Positions 45,979-59,384 of a DNA stretch of 64,000 bases are shown in pieces. Within the stretch, counting starts at the first letter, position 1. The number at the start of each line of letters is the position of its first letter. This stretch comes from Apostichopus japonicus (taxonomy: Eukaryota; Echinodermata; Holothuroidea; Aspidochirotida; Stichopodidae): contig NC_092568.1 of NCBI RefSeq assembly GCF_037975245.1, forward strand, positions 24,349,501 to 24,413,500, written 5' to 3'. The notes beneath the pieces are model-generated. The model worked only from the letters and a program-made list of their open reading frames with translations. It was not told the origin of the DNA and did not search any database. The position numbers were made by a program, and so were the translations under genes.

Positions 45979-46330
45979 AGATCTGCTTTATTGGCTCCAA
46001 TTATAGCAGGCTATTGCTAGGAAAGTTTTGTGATTACGTAATTGACCTGCCACGGTCCTAAATCGACCTCAGGCTCTACAATTAGCCTGCATAGCTTCTT
46101 AACACCATTAGGCTCTTTAGTAAACACTGTGTGGAAATATGTTCATGTCTACAGTGTAGTTAATCATACAGCGTTTACACAAAGACCCTCATACAAGAAA
46201 AAATATGTGGCAGGCATTGCAGACTAATTGGTCAAAAGAGGTCATTTAACGAACAAGGCAGGTCGATTACGTAATCTCAATAAACTTTTCCATGATAGCG
46301 TGCTATAGTTGGGGTCTATACAGCTGACCT
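45979..46330. mobile_element. 352-bp inverted-repeat element flanked by TTAA
   Basis: The left arm (45979-46052) and the reverse complement of the right arm (46256-46330) align over about 75 bp, sharing AATTATAGCA/AACTATAGCA, GGAAAGTTT/GAAAAGTTT, and the block GATTACGTAATYGACCTGCC. The ends read AGATCTGC and AGGTCAGC, directly bordered by TTAA at 45975-45978 and 46331-46334. TTAA target sites are typical of piggyBac-type elements, though the terminal bases are not the usual piggyBac CCY. No coding capacity. Confidence 0.65.
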
Positions 46331-47383
46331 TTAATATAGTCATGATAGTGAACTGCATTGGTTTGGAAAATTGTTTAATCTAATAATATCATAAAAGAAA
46401 AACACCAAAATTGAACACAGAAAGAAAGAAAAACTGCTTTTAAAGCAGGATCAGCTTCTATATGGAAAAACAGACATATATGCCAATTCAAGGTCAAGAT
46501 TTTAATTTATTTGCCTGGTTAAGAACACAATTAGCTATGAGAAATGTCAATTTGCATCAAAGAAAACAAGACAAGTATATCTCTCTACACAAGGCTAATG
46601 TTTCTCTCAGTCAATAGTTCTAAGGGATGAATTGGTGAGGTTTCTTATTTGCAAGCTTCTCTTGCCCTTTCCTAAATTGCATGCTTTAATACGGTCACTT
46701 TATCTGCTTGTCCTCATGCTGTCCTACTCGCCTAGTCTCTGTCCATGCTCTAGTCATTCACATGTAGTTATCATTCATGTAGTGTCGTAGGATTCCAGCA
46801 ACTGGTAAGTAGGAAATCGATACATAGCTAGTCAAACTGGCCTACTAACCCTTCAAGTTGAATGGTTGTTTAGAAGAAGCACTCCCAAAAAAGGAAGTAT
46901 GTGTTTTGAAGGATGCAAAGATGCCATATGGATTTTATGCGGTAATTCAAAGGTCACAAATTAGAAAGAAAAGGTGTTTTCGTTAGTCAGATGAGAATCT
47001 TAAAAAAATATTTATAATATGATGAGCTTGAACAATGAATTAATGCTTAGGATATCTTGGGAGAGGGAGGGAAGGAAAATGTTTTGAAGTAAATGTTTGA
47101 AGGAGATAATAAAAAATAGGGAAATATGGATGTCAAATACCAACCTTTTGAAACAAATAGTAAAAATTATGATTTTAAACTCGAGGTACCACAATTATTA
47201 ATGATAAAATCTGCCCTATTTGTTAAGTTTACTATGAAAGGCCATTCTGTGGAAGAAATGTAAAATGTAATTTTTCTTCTCTTTTTATCAAAGTATGGAA
47301 AAAATACATTTGACGTCGAGAAAGGCATGACATCTTCATTTTTTGTCGGTCATTTTGACAATACCCATCCTTTGTTCTTTTAG

Positions 47384-47425
47384 GGGATGTCCCAGCATGC
47401 AGCTGCATCTGGTACAGTGGTCTAG
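47384..47425 (+). CDS. WDR20: WDR20 exon 4 (C-terminal 13 residues)
   Basis: After the acceptor TTTGTTCTTTTAG (to 47383) the phase-0 frame reads GMSQHAAASGTVV and stops at TAG 47423-47425. From memory, the vertebrate paralogue DMWD also ends in SGTVV after an SSQ-like stretch, which supports this as the genuine alternative last exon of the family. The ending TVV is a possible class I/II-like PDZ ligand (inference). It gives a 541-residue protein. Confidence 0.82.
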   Translation, partial: GMSQHAAASGTVV

Positions 47426-47570
47426 TCCAGAAGATGGAATCGCTATGGTGAAGAGCAATCATAAAACACTCTTATGACTTTCAGCTGTAAAACAGTGTTC
47501 ACCTTTGGCTGATGTGTGAATGTGAATAGCAGTAGCATTGTACACAGGTGCGAAAGCAGTGGCTTTCACA

Positions 47571-47605
47571 CTCTGCACAGGGTCAACAGCGCCCTCAGTG
47601 CAGAG
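47571..47605 (+). other. Imperfect hairpin in the WDR20 3' UTR
   Basis: CTCTGCAC (47571-47578) pairs with GTGCAGAG (47598-47605), and the adjoining AGGG (47579-47582) pairs with CCCT (47592-47595) with a 2-nt bulge. It lies about 150 nt after the WDR20 stop in an otherwise AT-rich UTR. Confidence 0.5.
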
Positions 47606-49696
47606 AGCGAGAGAGTATTCATAATATAACACTTTATGTCCTGGAAGGAGGTGTTTAAGATCTTGATTTTATACTGGGATCGGATCCCACGGTGTTTTAT
47701 AGATATGAGAAACATTTCTGTCAAAAAGGATTTCAATCGAATTTGATAACGGTTCCTGCAGCCTTCTAAGCTGATTTAATGGTTTCCATAGATACCGGGG
47801 CTCTGTTAGATGAAGCAGATTTGTCAATGTTTGATGCAGCAGTAGTTCTGATGTGTATCCTGATGGATAGTTAAGGTCATTGTTAGAAGGATATTTATTT
47901 ATCTGTAATAAGACGTCGTCCAGCCTGTGTGCCGTCAGATTATAAATTCCTGCTGTAGCAGCAGTTGTTGCTTCTGTCAGTGGTACATTAACCCTCAAAA
48001 AGAATTTCACCTGTAGGTTTGTGGTATGTCGGCAAATACATGACACAGTTCACTGCAATATCTACTACTTTATCAACCGTAGCTGTTACAAGAAGCAAAA
48101 GTTGTTCTATGTCAAATATCTGAAGGCTAAGTCTTTTTACCTTTCAGAGAGAAGCAGAAAGACTGTATTCTAACATCATCTCAGCCCTTGCTCTCACCCA
48201 ATCTCTCTGATGATTTTAAAAGTTTTTTGAATCCTTGCTTGCATTTATTCCTGTTTCATGCCCTCACAACCATTAATTCATCATAGACTTCATTAGTCAT
48301 CCTGGTACAGCAAATAAAAAATTAGTAATAATAATAATAATGCTTCTTCTTTCCATCATCATATCTTTCCATCATCATTATTGTGCATTTATAAAATGCA
48401 TCTCAATACATGTATGAGCCAAGATGTAGGAAATTCCCTCAAATAGCTGAACCCTAATTGGCATCGTACAAAAAAAAAAAAGAAAAGGTTCTCTAATCTT
48501 TTCTATAGGTTTAATAACACTGTAACATTCATGAGGAATGGCTGGAAAAGAAAAATGCAACCATGGTTACAGAAGTAATTAAGAACAATTATGAAATTTC
48601 TCTTTATTAATATCTTTTATAAGTGGAAGTATTCTCATGATCCTACAACAAAGTTTGGATGGACTGTGCATACCCTCCAGAAAACTCTGCATATGTACTA
48701 AAAAGACAGATACAGAACTAAGCCTTTAAAGACTCACAGCAAAACAGAAGTTATTTGATATCCCAAACTCATCAGAATGGTTGAAACCTGTATTGTTATG
48801 GTTCACTCCTGATACCAAACAATCGGCTTTTATACTGGTCGGACCTAAAGCAGTAAGATAATTGGGTCTTGCACTCGAGTTGTGTATTTACTGGCTTTAA
48901 ACTCCGATATGTCTCTTTAAAAAGCAAAGAATACTCAGTCTGACATCTCTAATGCTCCTTCAGTGACCACACATGATATGCTTTGACATATATGCTGGTA
49001 AATGGTCTGAAATAGTACCACACTTGGAATGATAGGAAGATTTTTTCTTTTAAAATGTAGCCCAGTGAAAGAAGTCTTACCAGTCTCATGGACAGTTTAG
49101 AAAAAAAATCTATGAAATCAGAACTGTTTCTTACTGCTGTAAAGTTCTTTGTGTGTAGGTTATATTCAATAGCTGTTTGCTCTCAGCCTGTTAAATCAAG
49201 ACTAGAAAACAGAATGTTGTCATGTTGTTTTGTCTTATGGGGAGGTTATTTACATAAAAAAGGAAAGTGTTCTTTTGATAATGTCCACCTTTACCGGGGG
49301 TAGGTGGGGTGGGGGGGGGGGGAGATTACGAGGGAGATGGGGCAATGAGAGCTTCAATGTTGATTGAATTTCACGGTTTGTTTAAAGTAGCACAACATCT
49401 TGCTGAAAAATGGAATTAATCTATAGGTTTTTTGTATGCCCCTGTAGGTTCACAAATTTATCAAATCTATGTACGCTGTTTCTTAAGACTCTTATATTCT
49501 GTATTTCTGAATCTTTCGTAAACACCTCAAGGGTTGCCCTTTCACCATATTTTCCTTCATTTATTTTTGTCTTCTTTTTTCCTCATTGAGTTTAATTGGA
49601 AAATCCATTCAATTCAGTTTTATACCATCTGTCATTGTGTAATATTTGTTGTGAATTTGCTTAAATATATGATCAAATCAGCCTTGATTGTAGTCA

Positions 49697-49702
49697 AATA
49701 AA
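49697..49702 (+). promoter_or_regulatory. Candidate WDR20 polyadenylation signal
   Basis: AATAAA in the context TCAAATAAAGAG, followed by T/G-rich sequence (GATTGTATCGTTCATAG). It would give a 3' UTR of about 2.3 kb. An earlier AATAAA near 48312 is an alternative. Confidence 0.3.
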
Positions 49703-52700
49703 GAGATTGTATCGTTCATAGTTATAGCTTTCTATTTGCCAATCCATGCTTTAATTTGTAGAACTTATATTGAAAAATGATACAGTTATGTATTCAAAAG
49801 TATTTAGCAGCTACTTGGCAGACCATTAAAAATTGGTTACAGAATAAATTGGCAAATTAAACTAAGAAACACGTTTTGGCATTTCTTGCTCATTTCCTAA
49901 CAAGTGATTACAAAGAAATACTTAATTTTCTTTGCAAATTTAGTTTTAAAAATGTGATGAATTGAGTGGTTCGATGGTCATTTTGTTCTAATCCATCCTC
50001 AGTCTTTCCCGAGCAGTCTCCAAGTAATAAAAGAGTATTTATATATCACCAAAAAGAAAAAAATATGAAGTCATATCCTTGCCAGTGGTCCCTGAATGCT
50101 TAGTCATATTGCTTTTTCTTTCTTTTCTATTAATAAATATATTGGTAAATATTCAAAAATAATAGAAGATGAGAAAGGGATGCCCCGTATTAAAAACATT
50201 AAGCAAATATCAAAAGGCTTTCTTCAAGTTTTGTACCTTTTAGCAATTCTACTAGAAACATATTGAGAGTGAAATTTTAGAGTTAAAAAGATTGGTTATA
50301 TGCAAATGAAGTCTACTGAAAGTTATATCGTTGAATTCTTATCTATTCAGTCAATTACTGATTAGTGGTTGCTTGATACTATTGGTTTTTCACTGGTAGG
50401 GACTTCATCTACTGTATCAGTAGTAGGCACCAGGGGGTAGAAGACAGGTACATCGAGAGCCTGCTTTGGCCCTGGGCACAGTTAGGTCACCGGGTCCCCC
50501 TTTTTGAAGTCTTCATTTTTCTATTAAGTATATTATGAAAGTGAGAATTCATCATTCATTATCCCATATTTTCCCAGGATCCCTTATTGATCATGGGCCC
50601 CAGGGCTGTATACCCTGACCCCTCACCCCTCTTTGTCAGAAATGGTAGTATGCGAAGCACAGTAGTAATACAGATGTTAATCCTCACGGTCTTAATGTAA
50701 CTAATATTAATGTCACTTTACTACAGCTTTGATAGCAAAGAATTAGAAAAAAAAGGAAAGTAAACTTGCTTACCTGCATATGCTACTCTGGTGTTTGAGG
50801 TATTTTGAATAAACCCATCATATGAATGTTATGGGGGTAGTTAAATGAACTTATTTTCTGTGTATCATTTCCCTCCGGTGTGTAAATGAACCAATGTTAC
50901 CTGACTATAACTTGTGTATTTGAGTAAAACCCACCTTACTTGCATGAAACTCAAGATTATACTCGAATGTAGCATCAAAGTCTCCCACACATATCGTTGG
51001 TATGTGAAATCTCCTCATCTAGGATTCATAACCATGGCCATAGGTAAAATTGTATGTTGTTTTTGCTTTTTATGTACAAAAAGCACAAATTGGGTCATTC
51101 CATGATATAATAAAAGGAAGACTGTACGATGATACTACCAGCAGCTGCTAATTAATTTTATAACTAGGGGAAGTCAATAACAAATTAATTCCTTTCTTTT
51201 CCTTTTTCTTATTTTTACTTATGCAACACAAAAATATAATATTGGTCAAAGACCCACATTATTTGAAAGGTTTTATGATATTTGAATGTTCGGATCACCA
51301 AATTTTCAAAAGTAAACTTCATACAAGAGAATGTTTCCTTGAAGTGATCTATTGCCAATGTCACCTGTCTCTGTCTGTAGCTTGATCAATGGATTAAGAC
51401 AAATTTAGTGCTGTCGATAAATACCGCTCTCGAAGATACTCAGTATTGATCAATATTGATGATCAGTATTGGCCGCAATGTGATCTTTCTAAAATATTCT
51501 AAGTTTTCATAAGTACTCTGCAGGTGGTTCTGTATCTTCAGGATACTACCAGACATTGAGGGTTGTTAAATTACACAGTTATATGTTTGATGAAAGGAGA
51601 GTACTATGAGAGTGGTAGTTAAATGCTTGGTAACGTTGCAAGATGAGTGGTGACCAATACTTTACTTTCAAGCATACTTGAGGCCAATACTGGTGACCTT
51701 TAACAACTACCCTTGAATTTGGAGTGTGGGTTCTTTTAGGTTTAGTTTGTTTTATATATGTTTATGTTATATTCATGTTTTTTTTATAATTAACAATACA
51801 GTTAAAGCAAGGTTTCAGCTGGTTCAAGATATATGAATTGAGTCTTTATGTTAAAACCACTTAGAATAATAAATATATTCAAAGTGATTTACATATCATT
51901 TGAATATACATTTCTGTAAAAGATCCTTTTATGTATAACTAAGTTGGTGGTAAAAATGTGTTGGTCTTAGATCAAAGTTTATGTTTGTTTTTTGTCTCAG
52001 TTTATCTTATAGTATAGTTCACACTCAGTGTCTGCAAAGAAGTTCCCTTTGGCCCTTGTGCTAAAGATTTTATGTAGCATCAGTTCTTTAAAGAGAATTG
52101 CATTGGACACATCACCATTATGGATCACTGTGGCTGCTTGAGGAGACAGGGCTTGGAGAGTGCACTAATGGTAACAGTTTGCTTTGCATGCCCAGGGTCT
52201 ATCTTGATTGAATTTTGTGAAAGTGTTTTACCGATTTGAGAACATTGGTTTATCTGGGATGATCTACCTCATCGTTCAACTGCCGAAAAAATTGTTTGCC
52301 TCTTCTCTGCTAGAACCCTGTTATGTATATTTCACCTTATTCAGTTGGCAAGTTTCAATGGAGGGAGATGCATTGGAATGCACAACTTTTTCATGTGCAG
52401 GGAAATACTCTTTAACTGACAATGTATGAGTGGTACGAATAAATCAAATCTATAGTTTAATCCTTTCTATCCCTAAAACTCAAAATACTTTGTCAGCTGG
52501 ATTATGTAGGATGATATGATGAATTCATCCAATTGAAAATTAAAAAATACATTAGCAAGAACCTATTCCCCCCTTCCTCCGAAAAAAAATATAAAATAAG
52601 CAAGGATCATTCAATATTTTTTCACTGAAAGTGGAGAGGGCGTTGAAATGAGAAAACAGTAAATGGTTTCCAGAGTACCCAAAAATTTTAATTCTTTATC

Positions 52701-55700
52701 AATATTGTACTTCCTTTCTATTTTTCAAATGCTTATAATTATTGCATCCGTCGTGACAGATCAACAATATGACCCTGTCAATGATGTGAGAGTTAAAAGA
52801 TTCATCCATATGTTGTGTATATTAAATCGGAAAGATTTTGTAAATCTGCTTTTGATTATTACTGGAGAAAAAAAACTTTACGAATGGATTAAAAAATTGG
52901 GAAAAACTGCATCAAATGTTTTGCGTTATTATTTTGTGAAGACTTTTAAATACTGATGAAGTCAAAATGAATGTGTGACTGAACATTCTTTTACCTCATT
53001 CAATGTGTAAGAGTAGAAGTGTGATTTAGCATATGAACATTTTGCTGCCCAGCATTTTAATATAAATAATTGAAGTTGTTTAAAGGTAAGAATGTCAATG
53101 TCTATATCAAACACAACAGCCCAAGGGTAACTTATACCATCAACATACCAATCTTTCAAAAATGTTCACAAAGTTAATGGCCTTATTTTTCTCAACTACA
53201 AATGCACAGAATATTGTAATTTGTACAGGAGGTATCAGCATTTGTCCCAAATGATGGTTAATATGTAAAAAAGTTGCAAAATATCTTTGTATTTCATAGC
53301 AAATTAGTGAATTTTGGATCATGTTCCTCTATTTATAGTACATATTGTATTCCATGAAAACATGTTCAAAACTATGTTAGAAAGATGAGAAAGTAGAAAT
53401 TGATTTAAATCTCTGTGATATATTTGAATTGCAGCTAATCCAATACATTTGGAGGAAGATACATCTCAATTGGTTACCTAATGTACTTGAGAATACACTT
53501 TTTTATTTTTTTTTTATTTCTGACCTGTACAAGCTTGATTAGTTCATAGAAAAATAATATAATAATCCCATTGTTCTCCCCAGGAAACTACCAAGATTGT
53601 AAATATTTTACAAAACACGATAAACACAACATATTTTTTACTATTATGGTACATGAGGTCCTAAGTTACAAATTAAAATGCCTCTGGCTTGGGATAATAA
53701 TGATAGAGAGAGAGAAACTAAAGTAAACCAGGGCATTAAAAAATGGTCTGAAGATCTGAACAGAAATATAGAAATACAGAAGATTATCATTCATCATTAC
53801 AGACATTTTATAAGAATCATAAAAGGATCTTCAAAGAACCTATACATTTTTATCCTCCCCTCCCCCACCTCCCCCCCCCCTTCAGTTAAAATGTCTTGAA
53901 AGTCATTCAAAAAGATGCATTCATTGGCAAGGACATGAATGAAATTGACACAGTATAAAATCATGGCATTCATTGGCTACTGTACAAAAGGCACTTCTCT
54001 GATTTTTGAAAATGACATGCAAATTTATGCAGAAGACAAATCACAAGTAACACCACAAAATTGGCTTGATAAGTTACGAAATAACATTTTCTCTTTGGAT
54101 ACTATCATTTAAAAGATATCACAAGAAAATTAATTCAAAAATTAATACACAGACAATAAGGGCATTCTGTTTCACTTGCTCATGCCTGCAATCTTCATAG
54201 TTCTAGAGAGAGGCATGTATGTAATGTTTGTTTTTAGGTTTTAAAAGTAAAATGGGACTTTTAACCTTAATAAGCACCTTTCATCAGACTGCAAGCCTTG
54301 AAAATTCAGGCCATTTACTGGCTAAACACAATCGGTTTAGCCATTTGCCAGTAGTTAAAATAATGCACTTGCAATTTTCTGCCAGTAGACATTGAGAATA
54401 GAAACATCAAATCAATACAGTAGCTGATGTGTAGAAGTTAGAACTTTAGAAAGTAGATTTTTATAAGCACTTTGCATTTGACAAAAAAGTGTCTAAAATT
54501 GTGAAATTCTAAGATCTGGACTGCTGTATTACAATAAAGGAGATTAGAAATAATTGATACTGATGAAATATCATGAGACAGTTTGGCTTCTAAGTGATGC
54601 GATATTCAACCAACCCCTGAGTTAATGGTAGAACTTCCTTTACAACTAAAATAAGAAGACTATGGGCATCTTTGATGATAACATCTTAGCACCCTACAAG
54701 TCATGGCAGTTTCAAAGAAACACAAATTTCACTAAAACAACCCAGATGGCTGGGTGGTTGTAGGTCTACCATCACATCAGGGTATCATTTGCTTAATACC
54801 ACAGATTATCATCTGTTAAATGCGATGGCACCTTCCAGGATCGACGGGCAATTGCTTGCTGTTGGTATGATTTTATCTAGAATACAGATTAACAGTGGAC
54901 AGTTTCAGAAATTTTGTAAAGTATTAAGTAGTTGAGCCGGTACAAGTATATGAAAATGATTTTAAGAATAGCGCTAAAATTGAATACGGGCAAACAGTTG
55001 CACAGTTCCATTTAAATTGAGGGCACGAATACATGGAAATGGAGGGATTTTCCAGAATACAACCACTTGAATGGCAGTTTATGTGATGTTTTTAATGATG
55101 TAGAAGGAATAAATTACTTACTCCTCCTCCTCATCATCAATGGGATCTTAAAGCTTTAACTTCTACATATGAGCGGTTGCTCATAGTACAAAGATACTTG
55201 TTATATATTTATGGTAACCTAAAGAACAATTACCTCACAATGTCAGACCTTCCACCAAATCATAAAGGTTACAAGTAAGACAGTACCCCCAACAACCCCC
55301 CCCTCCCCAACCCCACCCTTCTTCCCTCCTCCTCATCCTTGCTCTAAATACAAATATACAAACACGAATAAATATCTTATTAACATTGTGCTTGTTTTCT
55401 GTGTATGTGCAAACATCTAAATGTAACAGGATTTGGTCTGCATGTCATTGTAACACTTTAACATGACTGCAATACACTTCCTGCTAGATTCACCCTATAC
55501 ATAGTCTACATTCCATTTCATGTCTATTAATCCCAAAATTGTGCCAGAAAGCTGGTATATATAGAATAAACAGTTTATATTGACAAAAACGACATCACTA
55601 CCCCATCATTTAATGAATAGTACACTAGGCTTTAATAGCTTAATATAAGCTTGTTGTTGTTATGTTGATGTTGATGTTGACATAGGCTATATGTTGGTAC

Positions 55701-57099
55701 ATGAATGACACTAATGCAACAAGCTAGTAATGAAGTTTGATGTTCATATATATTTCCACTGTGGAGGACACTTCACTGCCAGCACAATCAGATGTTATTT
55801 TGATGTGCTGGTAGGATATACCCAAACCTTCGTTTCTCCACATCCAGTTATACAACCTCTTCAATGGTATAAGAATAAGAACACTTTAACACTAACTCTT
55901 TTATTTGGCATATAGTTTGCTTTTTAAAATTCATCCAAAGTTAAAAATGCCATGAAATTGGTAACAATTTAAATATCATTTTAAATATAGGTTAAAATTT
56001 TGGTCCTTTGAAAAACATTTACACTTGCCTAAAAGAGGCTGATTTCATTGGTTGATATTAACATCATCTAAGAAACACTATAATAGATAAACAACCTACT
56101 AAAATAGTAAATTTAAAATTGTCAGTTGTTATGCTTGAATGTAACATTTCTCTCACAAAAATAGAAACGATAAATTGTCAACAGTTAAAACCAACGTCAG
56201 CCGCAATTAATAGGGAGAATAACTTCAAAAGATTCAACAAAAACTACTAACTTTAAGCGACATTCTGAATGCTATCTTAATAACTTGACAGCTGAATAAT
56301 GGTTGGTTAACTTTTTCCTCTGATCTCAATATTCTGACCATATGATCTGAGATGGCAAAGTGACCAAACCAGCACCTTTGTAAATTGGAGTTCCTGACAT
56401 CATGGAAAATTAAACTCCAATAAAATGCTTCATTTGGCCGCATTTCTCACATCGATACAGAGTTATTTCACTGGTCAGTATTATTAACACTCAGCCATGT
56501 TAAGGGTCATCAACCACAGTAGTACACAGAACAAACTTTTTCATCTGGTAATGTTTGATAGTTCTATATATATATATATATGACAATTGCCCAATTCTTC
56601 CTTCGAGTTACTGCAATGAATACAAGGACAAAAGAGGCTGTGTGAGAAGTGATCGCTCAACGATGCTATAGTATATAAAGATAATATAAGAGAGTTACAT
56701 ACTAAATAATACAGAAGAATTGTGAATGCTGGCAGCTCTTGTAAGAGGAAAGGATACTTTTGAACCAGACAATTGATATCAACTACCAACAGGCATTGAA
56801 GGTGTACAATGTGTAATATTTGCATGGTCAGCTCTTGTGAGGCTCTTGAATTCACTGGCAGTACTAACCTCCAAAAGAGAGAAAAACAATACCCAACAAA
56901 CCCAAAGAGGATATTACAACTGAGTTGTGTGGCTACGGTGTTACAAATTCCTCATTATGTGCAATAGGCAACAGTGGTGTGTAAATATATGAAACTTGTA
57001 CAGTATTAAACTATTTACAATATCCATGCGGTGGTCTGGCTGGGCTCACGGGAGTATGGGCGCCCATTTTGGCGGAGGACAAACCGAGCCACGTACCCA

Positions 57100-57279
57100 T
57101 CACAGTCTTATCCACTTGATGGGAACCCACTGGGGTTCCGTCTGTATCCTCTGAATCTCTGTGGTAAGGTCTCTGTAGGCACGTTCATGATCATAATGGA
57201 TGATAACGCAGTCAAAGTAATGCCCATACACGTCCTCCATGGAACGACCCATCTCAATAATGTTCCTCAATTCTTCCTC
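57100..57279 (-). CDS. PALS1: PALS1/MPP5-like MAGUK, last coding exon
   Basis: Encodes the last 59 residues of the guanylate-kinase-like domain and the C-terminus: EEELRNIIEMGRSMEDVYGH, then YFDCVIIHYDHERAYRDL and EPQWVPIKWIRL, stop TGA (57102-57100). The YGHYFD and EPQWVP motifs are diagnostic for the end of p55-type MAGUK proteins, and the match is closest to PALS1, which ends EPQWVPSTWLR. PALS1 links Crumbs to PATJ and sets apical-basal polarity. The acceptor on the minus strand is CTTTCCCTTCAG before GAGGAAGAA. Confidence 0.92.
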   Translation of the reverse strand, partial: EEELRNIIEMGRSMEDVYGHYFDCVIIHYDHERAYRDLTTEIQRIQTEPQWVPIKWIRL

Positions 57280-58499
57280 CTGAAGGGAAAGAGTCAAGAA
57301 ACCAAAACTTTGCAATCAACTACCTATTGTGCATTGTGTGAAACAACAAAATCAGTCAATGTTAACCTTCACAGTAAGTTTGCTAAACCAGAACAAACCA
57401 TCATCCCATTTCCTTAGGTTGTCGATTAACCATAAATAATGTCAACATACCTATTGGACTCTGGTACTTTTAGAAACCATTTTCAAAGTGAACCTTTTAA
57501 TAGTTTGCTACTTTATATGGTGGAGGTCAAACAGAGATACAAAGATATATAGCAGGTTTAAACAAGATAAACGGGGGTCAAAATCTAAAAACTGTGTAAA
57601 TATAACTCAACAAGCAAGCACTGGTCAGGTTAAGCAACAACCAATGGCTGCATAAGGGTAAACGCGACACTGATGGTTAGAGATCTCTTTCAGGATGAAA
57701 GGAGATCCTATCTTCGATAAAGGTCACTTTGAGATCAACAGAGGGCAAAATATGAAGATTTTGTTACATTCAAATGAAGAAAAGTCAAAATTTGTTGTTA
57801 TGCACTTCATCAGAAGTATATGCAAGCAACCAAGTCAAGTGTTATGTGAAAGTCTTTAAGTGCTACAAAGATTTTGTACATGATGACCAAAATACTGTAG
57901 CTACTTAAAGCTGCAATACTCCAGGTGCTGAATGCATGGATCTTTAAATGTGAAAATGTTAACGGTTGTTATTATGACATCTTACAAAAATGACATCTAC
58001 AAAATTTTGTTTAATTTTTTGGAGACAAAAACCTTGATAAACACATTTGTGTCGTTTGTATTTGACAGAAGCATAACTACCAGATACTTGCATGGTGTAT
58101 AAATTGATGGCAGTGGTGGTTAATTTCTCACCAATTTTCCAATCAAATGGTTACTTTTCTACATTATTTGTGTGACCCAATGTAATATCTGTCCAGAACT
58201 TTGTTAAATTTTCCAAGTAGTTTATAAAACTTGGCATAGCTACATAGTACATGTTCTCATTTGACACTGTCATCAGTTCAGATTACTTCTTAGCCTGATC
58301 CCTGACGGTGAATGAAACCTCGATTCCTTCTTTAATGAGTAAATGATGACTATGGAGAGAGTTGTCAGGGGGAGTCATTGTACTTAATAGGATTCAATCT
58401 CTTCAGTGCAACATACCGCCCTCAATACATTTAATGTCTACATTAGTCAGAAACTTTCCATTACTGTCCTTCATTTGTATCTAGGACTGTTGAGCTTAC

Positions 58500-58610
58500 C
58501 TTCAAATGTTCACCAGCATCAGTCCTCTGTTGTCTCAACCGATCCAAGGACGGTGGCGCGATGAAGATGTAATATGGATGAAGATCAGAATTCTTGATAA
58601 TCCTCAAGAA
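58500..58610 (-). CDS. PALS1: PALS1/MPP5-like MAGUK, penultimate coding exon
   Basis: A 37-codon exon reading FLRIIKNSDLHPYYIFIAPP and SLDRLRQQRTDAGEHLK. It corresponds to the guanylate-kinase segment [22 protein letters not shown] of PALS1. The minus-strand acceptor is TTTTGATCTGAGTAG (preceded by a pyrimidine tract) and the donor AAG|GTAAGC (58499 down). Both junctions are phase 0 and fit the flanking exons. Confidence 0.93.
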
Positions 58611-58792
58611 CTACTCAGATCAAAAGAAAGAAAAGCAGATTTGAAAACTCTCTGATGAGATGGATGCATACAATACAGGAAATAATAGGAATCAAACCAT
58701 ATAATAGAGAGATACATGCAACACAAAACCAGTGCAAGCAACTTAACTGTAAATATCCCAAGCAGCTGGTAGTTTAATATCAGTGTCAGCTA

Positions 58793-59039
<247 letters not shown>

Positions 59040-59384
59040 TATAGATGTAATGTGCCATTGTATATATTTGTTTTACAGATACTTCATGCAAACCTAAACA
59101 CATGCAGTTCCCATAATGTTTTACACTGATAATTACTCCAACACGATGACAGAGATGCTTAAAATCATTGGAGGACAGCAACACACACGCAAGATATTGA
59201 GGGAGCAGGTTAAATGACCCATTTCCAAATAGGATGGCCACGATCCTGTCATACTTGACATGTTCTCTCTTAACTACTAAATCACCCTTGAAAACAAGGC
59301 AGTTGTACATATTGTGATATACAAGTATGACTACCCATCTCTTTATTTTTGCAGAATATTTTGCTTGAGAGTTATTATCGGATC

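Larger units (their letters stand above)
47426..57099. other. WDR20 3' UTR and intergenic region, convergent with PALS1
   Basis: WDR20 (plus) and the PALS1-like gene (minus) converge here, so this ~9.7-kb interval must hold both 3' UTRs. No other gene was recognised. A G-rich run is at 49297-49322 and C-rich runs are at 53855-53880 and 55285-55330. The 125-codon minus-strand frame at 47669-48046 starts at GTG and has no known match that I recognise. Confidence 0.5.

Noticed and set aside
47669-48046. 125-codon minus-strand frame
   Set aside because: Begins at GTG, shows no recognised domain or good splice sites, and lies opposite the WDR20 3' UTR. It is somewhat long for chance, so a protein search would be worthwhile.
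57031-57417. 128-codon plus-strand frame
   Set aside because: Antisense to the last PALS1-like exon.
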